Origin: Schizophyllum amplum
Lineage: Eukaryota > Basidiomycota > Agaricomycetes > Agaricales > Schizophyllaceae
DNA length: 64,000 bases
Direction of reading: 5' to 3'
NCBI GenBank assembly: GCA_007026445.1
Contig: VDMD01000004.1
Span: 310,001 to 374,000 of the forward strand
Shown here: piece by piece, positions 23,730 through 33,510 of the stretch
Layout of the letters: every line of letters begins with the position of its first letter
How positions within the stretch are numbered: position 1 is the first letter of the stretch
Program-made: the position numbers and the translations under genes
The notes under the pieces: model-generated
Told to the model about the DNA's origin: nothing
Databases searched by the model: none
What the model saw: the letters and a program-made list of their open reading frames with translations, nothing else

Positions 23730-24494
23730 AGGAGCCGCACTGGAGTGAGGGATGAAATATGTATGAATGGCCAGGGCAAGGGCCAGGTCTCTAGTCTATT
23801 TCTTAAGTGACGTATACTGACAATGCCGATGTATTACTTATCATAAAAACCACAGAGGGACTATGTAGTAGCTATCTGCCTCAGTGATTCTGCTTCGAAG
23901 CCGCGAAGAATATCCGCGGTACATTTTATACTTCCCAACTCTGACTTCGTAGAATTTGGCGCCACATTTCAAACCGCAGTGTATGTCGCAGACATCCAAG
24001 GCTTCTCCGCGGCTGACCTCCTGTAGGTGCTTGTTCAAGGCGGGTTGGCTGCCACCGTCCTTCGACGCTGCCCGTGCGGAACCCCGCCTTCCTGTCAGAG
24101 GACTTCGACGACACGCTCCCTCCATCACGCATTCAATGGCACATCGTACACCGCTTTAGTGGCTCGCCCTCGCTTGGCGCGGTCTGTATCCTCGACGCTT
24201 CTTTATTCGCCGCTGAATGATCAGGTGGGTACTGGGTGGATACCCTTTTGTCGATCCTGCCTCGACGCAAACTAGGCCAAATACTCCGCTCCTATTCGAA
24301 GGTTGTGTGATGGAAGGCGCGGGCGCATACAAGGCGGTGGGTTTGCAGCCGAGGTTTTGCAACCCTTGCCAGTCGCATTGAGTGGGTTGAGAGCGCACCG
24401 GCCTGCAGCGCCGGAGCAAGGGTCAGAGGGTGCGGTATAAAGGATGGCCACGACGCCGTCCTGGCTCTGCGTCGTGCTCTGCTACTCCAGCAAG
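23730..24494. other. Intergenic region upstream of the DUF1996 gene
   Basis: Holds the 3' flank of the prenylcysteine lyase-like gene and the promoter of the secreted protein, including a TATA box at 24436-24441. Short open frames on both strands show no conserved motif. Confidence 0.6.
24436..24441 (+). promoter_or_regulatory. TATA box of the DUF1996-WSC-CBM1 gene
   Basis: TATAAA, 54 bp before the ATG at 24495. A close, canonical TATA fits an inducible secreted-protein gene. Confidence 0.6.
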
Positions 24495-26763
24495 ATGTGG
24501 TCGACTCTTCTGGTTTTCGCACTCGCGGCTCCTCAGTTCGCTCAGGCTCTCCTGCGGTTCCCATGCGCGCAGACGACGGTAGTGCGCTCGGACCCGTGAG
24601 TTTGTCTTTTCTCTGCCTTCGCGGGAACTGACGAGTTCTCTTCGACTTCAGGCTGGTCAACCCTGATTCGGTCGGCGCGCATCTGCACCAGGTGCGTTAC
24701 TCCCGTGAAGGACTCTAGTTTATTATTGACATCCGCTTCAGGTCGTTGGCGGAGTATGTGGCCTTATAAGCCGTTCGAACAATTGACCTGAGCAAACCAT
24801 CTACTTTTGCAGGACAGGTGAGAGGTTGTGCATTTCATTGACAGCGACGATTTCTAACCAACGCCAGCTTTGACTTCAACATGCCCACCGGGTACGACCT
24901 GCAGGCCCAGTCGACTTGCAGCTCCTGCTCGATCGTGGAGAACAAGTCCAACTACTGGACGCCGACGCTCTACTTTCAGTCCCCGAGCAACGGCACCCTG
25001 ACTCGCGTATGCCTCGCTCTATCCCGACTCACACATAATCTGACGCCGTATACAGGTCAAGCAGAGGCCTGGGCCCATCACTGGCAGCCCCAACGGCGGC
25101 ATGGTCGTTTACTACAACCAGATCGGCAATGTGACGGCGTTTCCCAAGGTGAGCTGGCTGATGCTCAGTATGCGAACGGTGGACCTCATTTCTGTCGCAG
25201 GGCTTCCGTATGGTGGCCGGCGACCCAATGATTCGCTCGTACAACGCGTCTTACGACGACTCGCGCTCCATTACTTTCCGCTGCCTGCAGGCCAACGACG
25301 CTTCCGGTACTGGTCAGGACACGAACGGTATGCCGACTCAGGCGTGCGCTGGTGGTGTGCGCAGCCAGATCAATTTCCCAACGTGCTGGGACGGTAAGAA
25401 TGTCGATTCGGCGAACCACAGGGTAAGTCAATTAATCTCCTTGAGATGTATTGTCCTCATTGTATACGCAGGACCATGTATCATATGCCATCAACGCCAG
25501 CTTTGGCAACTTCGGCAACGGCTGTCCGTCGACTCACCCAGTCACTATTCCTCTCCTCTTCCTTGAGACGTACTGGGACACCACGCCCTTCAACAACGAG
25601 CCCGGTGCTTTCAGCAACGGAAAGCAGCCCTTCGTCTGGAGCATGGGTGACCCGTGAGTGCTTTCATATGCGTCTTTCCATCTCGACCAATGGTTTATGT
25701 AGCACGGGCTACGGATACCACGCTGATTACATGATGGGCTGGCCCGAGGACGTCCTCAAGCAGGCCATGGCACAGTGCACTGACGCCAGCGGTCAAATCT
25801 CCTCCTGCCCTGTCCTGACAAGTCGCTCCGAGCAGGACATGAATGACTGCGCCGTCCCGCCCCGTGTGGAAGAGGTTTTCGATGGCTGTAAATTTGCATC
25901 TTCCCTGAAAGCTTCGACTCCATTGACAATCAATAACAGGGCTCGAGGAATTGCCCGGCTGCAACCCCATCGTCAGCGGACCTGGTCCCGCGACGCCCAC
26001 TTCCGGTTGCGGCGCGCCCACCACCACGCAGAGCGCCGACGAGGTCAGCTTCCTCAAGACCGGCATCGACGGCTGGGAGCCTGTCGGCTGCGCGGCGGAG
26101 CCCTCGGGCTCGACGCTCCTGACGGGTGGCACGACGACCGGCGGCGGCATGACCATCGAGAAGTGCCTGGACAGCTGCGCGAGCAATAGCATGCAGTTCG
26201 CGGGCCTTAAGGCGGGCAACATCTGCTCGTGTGGCGCTTCCCTCGACACAAGCAAAGTCTCCCAGAATTACGCCTGCAACATCGTCTGCGAGGCCGACGG
26301 GAGCGGTATGGCCCGTGAGATTCGAAGTTGTCACAAATTACTGATCTTGTTTGAAGAATTCTGTGGCGCTGCCAACCGGGTCGCTGTATACAACAGCGGC
26401 ACGGCCGTGTCCGTCCCTCCGAGCTCGCCCACGAGCCCCACCGGGAGTGCTACGACGGGCCCTGCCGCTCCCACTGGGGGAAGTGCAACCATTCCTCAGT
26501 ACGGCCAGGTATGTCCAGTCGGCTGAGTCCGTTCCTTCAGAATGTGGCTGACGCGTCTACAGTGTGGTGGCCAGGGCGTGCGTTGTTTAACAACCTCTGA
26601 GGTTTATTGTACTAATCTGCTCCCTTATTTTCATAGTGGACGGGTAACACCGTCTGTGCGGCTGGCATGACTTGCACTGCTCTCAACTCTTAGTGAGTGT
26701 GCTCGATGTCAGTGGTCGGCGTTGTTTGCTGACCGTTCTTGCAGCTATTCCCAGTGCCTTTGA
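24495..26763 (+). CDS. Secreted DUF1996 - WSC - CBM1 protein
   Basis: Fourteen exons, 528 residues, all phases consistent: 24495-24595, 24652-24691, 24742-24753, 24813-24817, 24868-25006, 25056-25148, 25201-25422, 25472-25653, 25703-25887, 25940-26305, 26357-26508, 26563-26577, 26637-26692, 26745-26763. A signal peptide (LLVFALAAPQFAQA) leads into a DUF1996 domain (about 25-315; GAHLHQVVGG, YYNQIGNVTAFPKGFRMVAG, GYGYHADYMMGWP), a WSC domain (about 345-435; Cys-rich GWEPVGCAAE, CSCGASLD), a Ser/Thr/Pro linker and a C-terminal family 1 cellulose-binding module (QYGQCGGQGWTGN ... SYYSQCL) with its aromatic face and four Cys. WSC and CBM1 bind polysaccharide, so the protein probably acts on plant or fungal wall. 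The catalytic role of DUF1996, if any, is unknown. The micro-exons are notable. Confidence 0.93.
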
Positions 26764-27228
26764 GACGACCTTGATGTGGATTGATGAGGGAGACATGTAG
26801 AGTACTAGTGTACGTTCTTTTCTTGGGCCCTCGTTATGTGTTTGTTATCGGCGTGTAAATGAGATTTCGCAGTACTCAGCAGGCAACGGTGAAGGGTGTG
26901 GAGCTCGGATGCCCCATGTAAGTGATCAATCAGTCTGGAAGCTCAGTCAGGTAGGAAATGCCGACCGTTGGCATGCTGGATCTAAACGCTTGCAGAGGCG
27001 CGACTTGCCTCGCGCTTGCTCTACCCAGTGCAGCTACGGCAGCATAGACACACTTACATCGTGGTGCTCTGTCACTTGCGGCCTTGTGCTTCGAGTATCG
27101 AATCCATCAGAAGGCTTAGTACTTGAGTTTCATAGTATGTTATGTATATGTATATGTATACATGCATGATGTTTGACTGAGTCCATGTAGAAAGTCCGGA
27201 ATCACTGATTGTAAGTACATACATTTGT
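26764..27228. other. Intergenic region between convergent genes
   Basis: 3' flanks of the DUF1996 gene and the minus-strand hypothetical gene. A short TATG/TATA microsatellite lies at about 27136-27163. Nothing else seen. Confidence 0.6.
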
Positions 27229-27856
27229 TTACTTGGTATAGCCATAGTGACGCCACTGGCTCTTGTCTCTTGCGTCCATCATCCAGCACGGCTCTGAGCC
27301 GAAGATGAACTTGAGTCTGCCCATCTGCTCCTTTGTAGGACGTTTCGTGAAGAAATGCTTCCCGCAGTCCGAAACCACCATGCAGAAACCTACACCCTTC
27401 TCTCCATCGTCGGCCAGAGGGCTCGGCGCCCACGCAGGTGAAGGTGGCTCGACGAGGACTTGCCGGATCGTACTGCACCCTGCTAGCGATTTAATCACTC
27501 TCGAGAAGTGGGCGTATTTGACCATGGCTGATCGCTCCTCGTCGAGGTACTCCGGGGTGTAGGTGTCAAGGATAGTGTTGACGAGCTCGTCCGACACCGG
27601 CCATCCAAAATGCCAGTAGCGATTAGTCCGATGTGTCACGTTCCTCGGGCACGAACGGAATGTCTGCATGTGAAGGGTGCAGGCGCTACGACACAGTGTC
27701 AGACGATGCGGAAGTCGGCCTTGCCAGCACACGCACCTTATGGAACATGGGACGCGCCCGCTTCCGCGGCTTCGCCACTTCCATTTCAGTGGCAGGTCTA
27801 TTCGGTACATCTTGAACAGAGAGTCCTTGCATATTCTGCTCCAGGGTTGTAGCCAT
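27229..27856 (-). CDS. Unrecognised protein (184 residues)
   Basis: Two exons (27856-27737 and 27663-27229) joined by a 73 bp GT-AG intron in phase. The first exon is short and basic (AKPRKRARPMF). The second begins with an unsure segment, then reads YWHFGWPVSDELVNTILDTY, PEYLDEERSAMVKYAHFSRV, and ends with a compact part including GKHFFTKRPTKEQMGRLKF and PCWMMDARDKSQWRHYGY. The sequence looks like a folded domain, but I recognise no family. Residues just after the junction could also be read in another frame (DIPFVPEERDTSD), so that region may carry an indel. Divergently transcribed from the next gene, 227 bp away. Confidence 0.6.
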
Positions 27857-28083
27857 TGTACCGGCGAGTTGCGAGCACAAAGTCAGTGGCAAGGTCGTGG
27901 TTGATGTGAGGAAGAGGTTGCATCAAACACGCGATAATCATAACGTACTTGGACGTGACTGTCACCTAGACCACGTCTTGCTCACGTGATCTGTCCTGTT
28001 GTGAAGAAATCGTGACGCGGTCACAGTGACTGTCCATTCGATCCTTGTCTTCTTTCTTGACCGTCGTGCCGTGAACCTCCATC

Positions 28084-29661
28084 ATGCAACCAAGCAGGAA
28101 GAGAATCCGCGTATCTTCGCCTTCTCCTGAATTGCCTCCAGCCCCAGTATGCCTTGCACTTTCTTCTGCTCCGTCGTGCACCGAACCCCCCGGACCAGCA
28201 GTGGCAACCCAGTCTTCCCCGTACCATGCAAGCGCCCCCTCTATTCATTCACCCATAGATCAAGGGCAGACTGAAAATACTGCTGAGGCCCTGTTGGCAA
28301 CCTACTCGACGGAAAATGCGCAAGAGACAAATCGCCGTAGCGAAGTTGACCGAACAATATCTGTGCTCACGCACTTTCCTGCTGCCTCGGTGTCGCCGAC
28401 GTCTCACGGTACAACAACAAGCCTCGCTCACGACATCCGGGCTATTGCGCCGTCTCAGGGATCGATATCGCCTCAAGTGTTCTACTCTCATCCTCCTCCC
28501 TGGGTGAACGGACGTTGTATCAAGGGTTTTGGGGGCTCTCAGTTCAGCTTCATAAAGATGCTTGCCTCTACCATGTACGCCGATACGCAAAAGAGGGAAG
28601 CTGTACATTATGCCACCTGGAGCCTAGCAGCCGACGATCTACTCACCCATATCGAAATACTGCCGGCACGAATGAAGCTCGCCGTAAGCACCATCTGCCC
28701 CCAACTCCCCCTCGTATCCCTGGAAGCCGTTCCCGTTGATTCAGACGATACGGAATCCGAAGAAGACGAATCACATCACGAAGACGACGATGGTGCTTCA
28801 GACATAATCGACGCGGAACTGGATTCGGATGAAGAGGCAGTCGGCATACGCGAGGAGGGCAGCCCTGCACATGGTGCCAACTGCGAAGGCGATGACAAGG
28901 GCGCCGACGAAAGTGACCCGCTTAGCGCTCAAAGCGTGCTAGGGAGCTCCGATGGCTGTGATACCGGCAAGAAGCCAGGACCTCGGGAGTCCGACGAGAT
29001 GGACGTGGCCGCCGAGATCACGTATCGCACTGGTTCAACAACCATTCCAGACTTTGCTCAACTTTCCCATATTTTCGATCTGAGCACCGCGAACGAGGAT
29101 ATCTTCGCTCTGATCAAGCAGCTTCGCTTCGACGCTGCCGTCTTCTTGTCCACTGCGGCCGCTACAAACCAGCTGCCACTTCTGCTCTCGCAAGCCACCT
29201 GTTTGCTCGAAGTCAAACCGAAAGTCGACCTTCATACCCTTCCCAAGCACCGGATAACCTCGTACTATGAACAGTTGGAAGCACAGGCTGCTCATTTCTT
29301 CGCCACTGGGGCGCAAGGAAACGTCATCGGTGGCATACTTGCCATAGGACACATGTTCTCGTACATGGAGTACCGACGAGGCGAAGCAAGCAAGATACCC
29401 GGCAGTCTACAAAACAAGGACAACCAGGCATATGTCCTGCCTACTTCCAAAGCGCGAGTCAAGTCAAGGACCGAGCCAAAGAGCAGCACGCGTCGCACGG
29501 AACACGACAAGAAACTTGTCGAAATGTTTTCATGTGGCACCATTTTCTTCGACATGCACTCTGCAGAAGGCAAGGCGGCGCTCACGAAGATCAACATGCG
29601 TGCTATGCAGCTTTTCCCGACCTTCTGGAGCCATGATCAGAAGTACAACGCGCGGATCTAA
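28084..29661 (+). CDS. Unrecognised intronless protein (525 residues)
   Basis: One uninterrupted frame from the ATG at 28084, unusual among neighbours that carry 5 to 14 exons. The first 130 residues are Ser/Pro-rich. A first globular part follows (ISPQVFYSHPPPWVNGRC, FIKMLASTMYADTQKRE), then a strongly acidic insert (about 220-300; runs of Asp/Glu), then a second, helical part (DFAQLSHIFDLSTANEDI, LRFDAAVFLSTAAATNQLPL, VIGGILAIGHMFSYMEYRRG) and a C-terminus with KKLVEMFSCGTIFFDMHSAE and LFPTFWSHDQKYNARI. No signal peptide, zinc finger or known catalytic motif. It could be a lineage-specific gene or a retrocopy. Confidence 0.75.
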   Translation: MQPSRKRIRVSSPSPELPPAPVCLALSSAPSCTEPPGPAVATQSSPYHASAPSIHSPIDQGQTENTAEALLATYSTENAQETNRRSEVDRTISVLTHFPAASVSPTSHGTTTSLAHDIRAIAPSQGSISPQVFYSHPPPWVNGRCIKGFGGSQFSFIKMLASTMYADTQKREAVHYATWSLAADDLLTHIEILPARMKLAVSTICPQLPLVSLEAVPVDSDDTESEEDESHHEDDDGASDIIDAELDSDEEAVGIREEGSPAHGANCEGDDKGADESDPLSAQSVLGSSDGCDTGKKPGPRESDEMDVAAEITYRTGSTTIPDFAQLSHIFDLSTANEDIFALIKQLRFDAAVFLSTAAATNQLPLLLSQATCLLEVKPKVDLHTLPKHRITSYYEQLEAQAAHFFATGAQGNVIGGILAIGHMFSYMEYRRGEASKIPGSLQNKDNQAYVLPTSKARVKSRTEPKSSTRRTEHDKKLVEMFSCGTIFFDMHSAEGKAALTKINMRAMQLFPTFWSHDQKYNARI

Positions 29662-30366
29662 CAGTGTTCAGGAGCTCGTCCTGAGTTGAGAGGTGCGTTG
29701 CCTTACATGACTACGAACGCGATCTCCTGGACAAATTCCAGCTCGTCTGCTAGGCTCCTCTGACTAGCGAACGTACGATAGTAATGAAGGTATTCGAGTG
29801 TAATGGAACCCGCAGTCGTGCATAACACTCGGTCCATGTAATTGTAAAATAGCAGTACTTATATAGCGACCCATGGCCATCGCAAACACACCAATACATA
29901 TCGGCATGGGATGGGTTCAGCCTCTATAACGAGATATCAGACATAGCTGAGGGAGCCTTGGTGCAGCACGCACTTTGTGAAATTTGGGACGCGGGTGTAC
30001 TTCGTGGACTGACCAGTGCAAGGTGAGTGGCCGAAGGTGGCGATTCGCAGTGAGGCGCAAAGTCACGCAACGTCACGAGATATCCACGGGACCTGTTTAG
30101 GCCTTTGAGCCTGAACTCTCGCACCTACAGCACTGCGATGTTCTTGGATACAACAAATTACAAGACATACAGCATCGGACCAGTAACTACTACGTGTAGT
30201 ATGTATTCTATAGTAACATATATGTGCGTTCCTCACCAAAAATATCTGCTCCTCCCCGCGTTCGTTCGTATTTTGAGCGGGGTGGACTTCACGGACCACA
30301 CATCATAGCAGAATTACTCCTCGCAGCACGCGGGGGCAGAGCAGGGCGTATGGCGAAAACCACACC
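29662..30366. other. Intergenic region between convergent genes
   Basis: 3' flanks of the intronless gene and of the ammonium transporter. AT-richer than the coding parts. No coding or structural signal seen. Confidence 0.6.
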
Positions 30367-32940
30367 TCACAACACCTCCGGCGCCCCATGCCTATCGCCT
30401 GCTGTGACCAACCCATTGCCTTTCTCCTCCATGACCGAGCTTCCACTGGCTGACGTCTCTGCGGCGGTTCCGTTCTCCGTCCCCCGCCTATGGCCGTCGA
30501 CTATGGGATGGCGCTCATGCAAGCCCGTCTCGGGCACGCCGTGTCGGTCCCCCGCCGCCACAGGCGCAGGCTTCTCCCCCGAGTCAGTCTGCGCAGGGAA
30601 GTACCCGTCAAAGTAGTGCCGCGCGACCTCGACGTAGTCCGTCGCAAATTCGCCGATCTAGAGGAATGAAATATCATCATGAATTCCTTTCCTGAACATA
30701 TCCGAACCGCCGAATTGACACCCACCTGCGACTCATCCATCCCCAACACCTCCGATTCCTCCGAGCTCCTGAGCTGCAGGCCCGGAATCATGTCCACAAT
30801 CTTCGCCAGCAGAGCCGTGACGACGAAGGTGTAACTGCACGCGGCGGCGACGTAGGCGATCTGCATGTAGAGCTGCTTCCAGTTATGGTCGAGCCAGCCG
30901 CCCGGGATGTCGGTGTTGACGTCGTCGAGGGCGATGATGGCGCCTGTAGGTGTGTTTAGAGAGAGGAGCAAAGGGTTACGACGGTAGCGTCAGAGGAAGG
31001 GTCAAACTCACCCGCGCCAAACAGAGCATTGAAGATGAGCCCGATAATCCCGCCCATCGCGTGCTCAGCGAACAGATCCAGCGCATCGTCCATGCGGAAA
31101 AGGAACTTGACTGTGAGGGGCCAGTGTCAGCAGTGAAGAAGAGAGGAGCAGGGAGGATGAGGGTAACAGTTCGTGAGGGACAGAGAGCGCGGGAGGGCAG
31201 GAAAGCGCCCGTGACCGTGAAGGAATCCAAGGAAAAGAACTCACGCTTAGTGCTCAAGTTACATATCGCGCCCGAAACGACACCGAGGACAAGCGATGAC
31301 CACGGGTGGAGGAAGCCGGATGCCGGCGTGGCAGCGACGAGGCCGGCAATAGTACCTGAAGCGCGTTAGTTAGGGCGGGAGGGGCTAACGTAAAATAGCG
31401 TTCGCCTCTGCTTACCTGAGCAAAACCCAACCATGCTCCAACTGAATTTACTAGCAGTCAGCAGATGCCCTGTGATAGTTCATGCATGCACTTACCTCCG
31501 CGACGCCCTGTAGTCCATCAAGCACCAGACAACCCCGCTGAACGCAGCGCTGATCACTGTCAGGTCATTAGCTCGACCACTCTTCACCCTGGACTGTTGC
31601 TCCACTCAAGTCCAGTCTTGGCATGCCCACTTACTCGTATTCCAGATGGCCATAATTGCGCGCAGGTTCGCCCCGAATGCGCTGCCGCCGCTGCAGAAAA
31701 AACAGTATCAGCTTGCATATTCGTGCCATCTTAGTACCCGATGCGCGCGGTGCCCGTATGCGTATAATCTCACTTGCGCAGATTCCCGTGTGCGCGGAGC
31801 ATGTAGTGGCCACATACGCGCTGGGATCCCAGGCGCGCTGCAGTCCAAATATACGATCGGCCGAAGACACTCACTTAAACCCGATCCATCCGAACCACAG
31901 TAGGAACGTGCCCAGACCCACGAAGGAGACATTGTGCGGGCGAAAGTTGATCAGCTCGGACTCCCGCCGACGGCCGAGAACCCTATGGGGTGTGTTAGCA
32001 GGGAGGAAGGTGGAAAGAGGATGCGGGGAAGAAGAGAATGAGATCAATGAAGGGGGACGAGAGAGGGCAAAGAGGAGGGACTGACCAGGAGTACGCGAGG
32101 CCGCCGACACCGGAACCGATTTCGACAGGGCCTCCGCCTGCAAAATCGAGGACACCCCATGTGAACGCCCAGCTGCGCGAGCGTCAGAATATGTTGGGGA
32201 AGACCAATACCAGTCACCCTCACCCATTGGGATTCCATATCCAACACGCCAGCGGGCAATACACCAGCGTGAGCCACAGGAAGCAGAACAGCATCGCAGG
32301 CAGCACCCGCCCCCGCTCCGCCACGGCGCCCATCAAGATCGCCACCGTCACGCAAGCGAACTCCATCTGGAAGAAGCTGTAAAGCAGCTCGGGGATGAGG
32401 GGCGAACCCGGGGAGGCGCCGTCGAGCACCTCCCGGAGCGCGAAGGAGCGGAGGTTGCCGATGTAGCCGTTGGTGGCGGTGGGGGAGAAGGCGAGGGAGT
32501 AGCCCCAGAAGTACCACTGGAAGATGGTGACGGCGTTTCCTGCGGAGACGCACCACATGAGGTGGACTGGGGGAGAGAGAAGGGAAGGTCAGGTGGGGAT
32601 GTACTACGGAAAGTGAGAGATCGGGGACGCACGGGCACTCTTTCTGCGAGAGAGGCCACCGTAAAGGAAGGCTGAATGAGGTGTCAGAGGGGTAGGGAAG
32701 TGGCGATGGGTGGTGGGCACGCACCGAGGCCCGGCACCATGAGTGCGACCATCCCGCCAGCGACGATGATGAAGGCCATGTCGCCGCGATCATAACTAGC
32801 CGTCCGTCAGCCGCGACCCCTCCGAACTCGCCATAGCTCACCTGCTGATGTCCGCGCCTAGATGGGTCCCTTCAGCTCGCAAATCTCTCTGAGTTAACAA
32901 AAGACATACGGCGGTGCAGGATGCTCGCTGGCTGCTCCAT
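30367..32940 (-). CDS. Ammonium transporter (Mep/Amt/Rh family) with Glu at the first pore-His position
   Basis: About fourteen exons on the minus strand; firm ones are 32795-32725, 32671-32633, 32566-32224, 32172-32086, 31982-31875, 31690-31635, 31556-31496, 31441-31416, 31355-31245, 31110-31012, 30943-30726 and 30657-30367. The first two (32940-32910 and about 32869-32842) are tentative; with them the length is 522 residues. Mep motifs: GDMAFIIVAGGMVALMVPGLAFLYGGL, FQWYFWGYSLAFS, FAGGGPVEIGSGVGGLAYS, GGSAFGANLRAI, WCLLDYR-like WCLMDYRAS, ALDLFAEHAMGGIIG, and a cytosolic tail with EEAEILG-like ESEVLGMDESQ and GEFATDYVEV. The protein imports ammonium across the plasma membrane as a trimer. 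The first twin-His position is Glu (PVEIGSG), as in yeast Mep1/Mep3 and unlike Mep2; the second His (AEH) is kept. Confidence 0.93.
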
Positions 32941-33510
32941 GTATGACGGGTTCGGAAGAGGCAAGAGACGAGGCCGCGAGCGATCCTTCACAACAGTCAC
33001 AACGCGGAAGGTTCAATATTTCCGCCCGTCGGCCGCGGCAGCTGGGCTAAAAAGTGTTGAAAGTGGACCCGGTGGCGTCAGCTGCGTCATGCGCGCAGAC
33101 CCAGCCTCAGGCGGTCGCGGGGTCGTTCGTGAGCGCGCATACAGGCTGCCACCGTGCCCAACGATAAGGGGGAAGCAGCTGGGGCTTAGCGCGAGAATGA
33201 ATAGAACAAGGCTCCAGCTTCTCTGATGCCATGCCAGTGAAGTAACATAGACGCAGACTGGTGACCGCTGAAGAGATAGCGGAAGAAGCTGGCGAGAGGC
33301 GCTGGGGGACTGCAAGACGTCAAAGAGGGATTTATTGGCTGGGTAGATATGGTGGGAGGCAAGTTGCAACTTCCACTTCAACGATAATGAAGCCGCCCGG
33401 ATGCCGTCGTGACGAAGGTTGAGTGACCAACGTCTCGTGAGTGTGACATGCGCGCCAATCTACGGAGCCGCGGCCCGCGGTGTGCGACTCAACGCGACTT
33501 GCCCGCGACG
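32941..33510. other. Intergenic region between divergent transporter and TDP1
   Basis: Shared 5' region of two divergent genes, 570 bp. GATA-type words, the binding core of fungal nitrogen regulators, occur (for example GATAAG near 33161), which would suit an ammonium transporter, but this is only suggestive. No gene seen. Confidence 0.45.
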
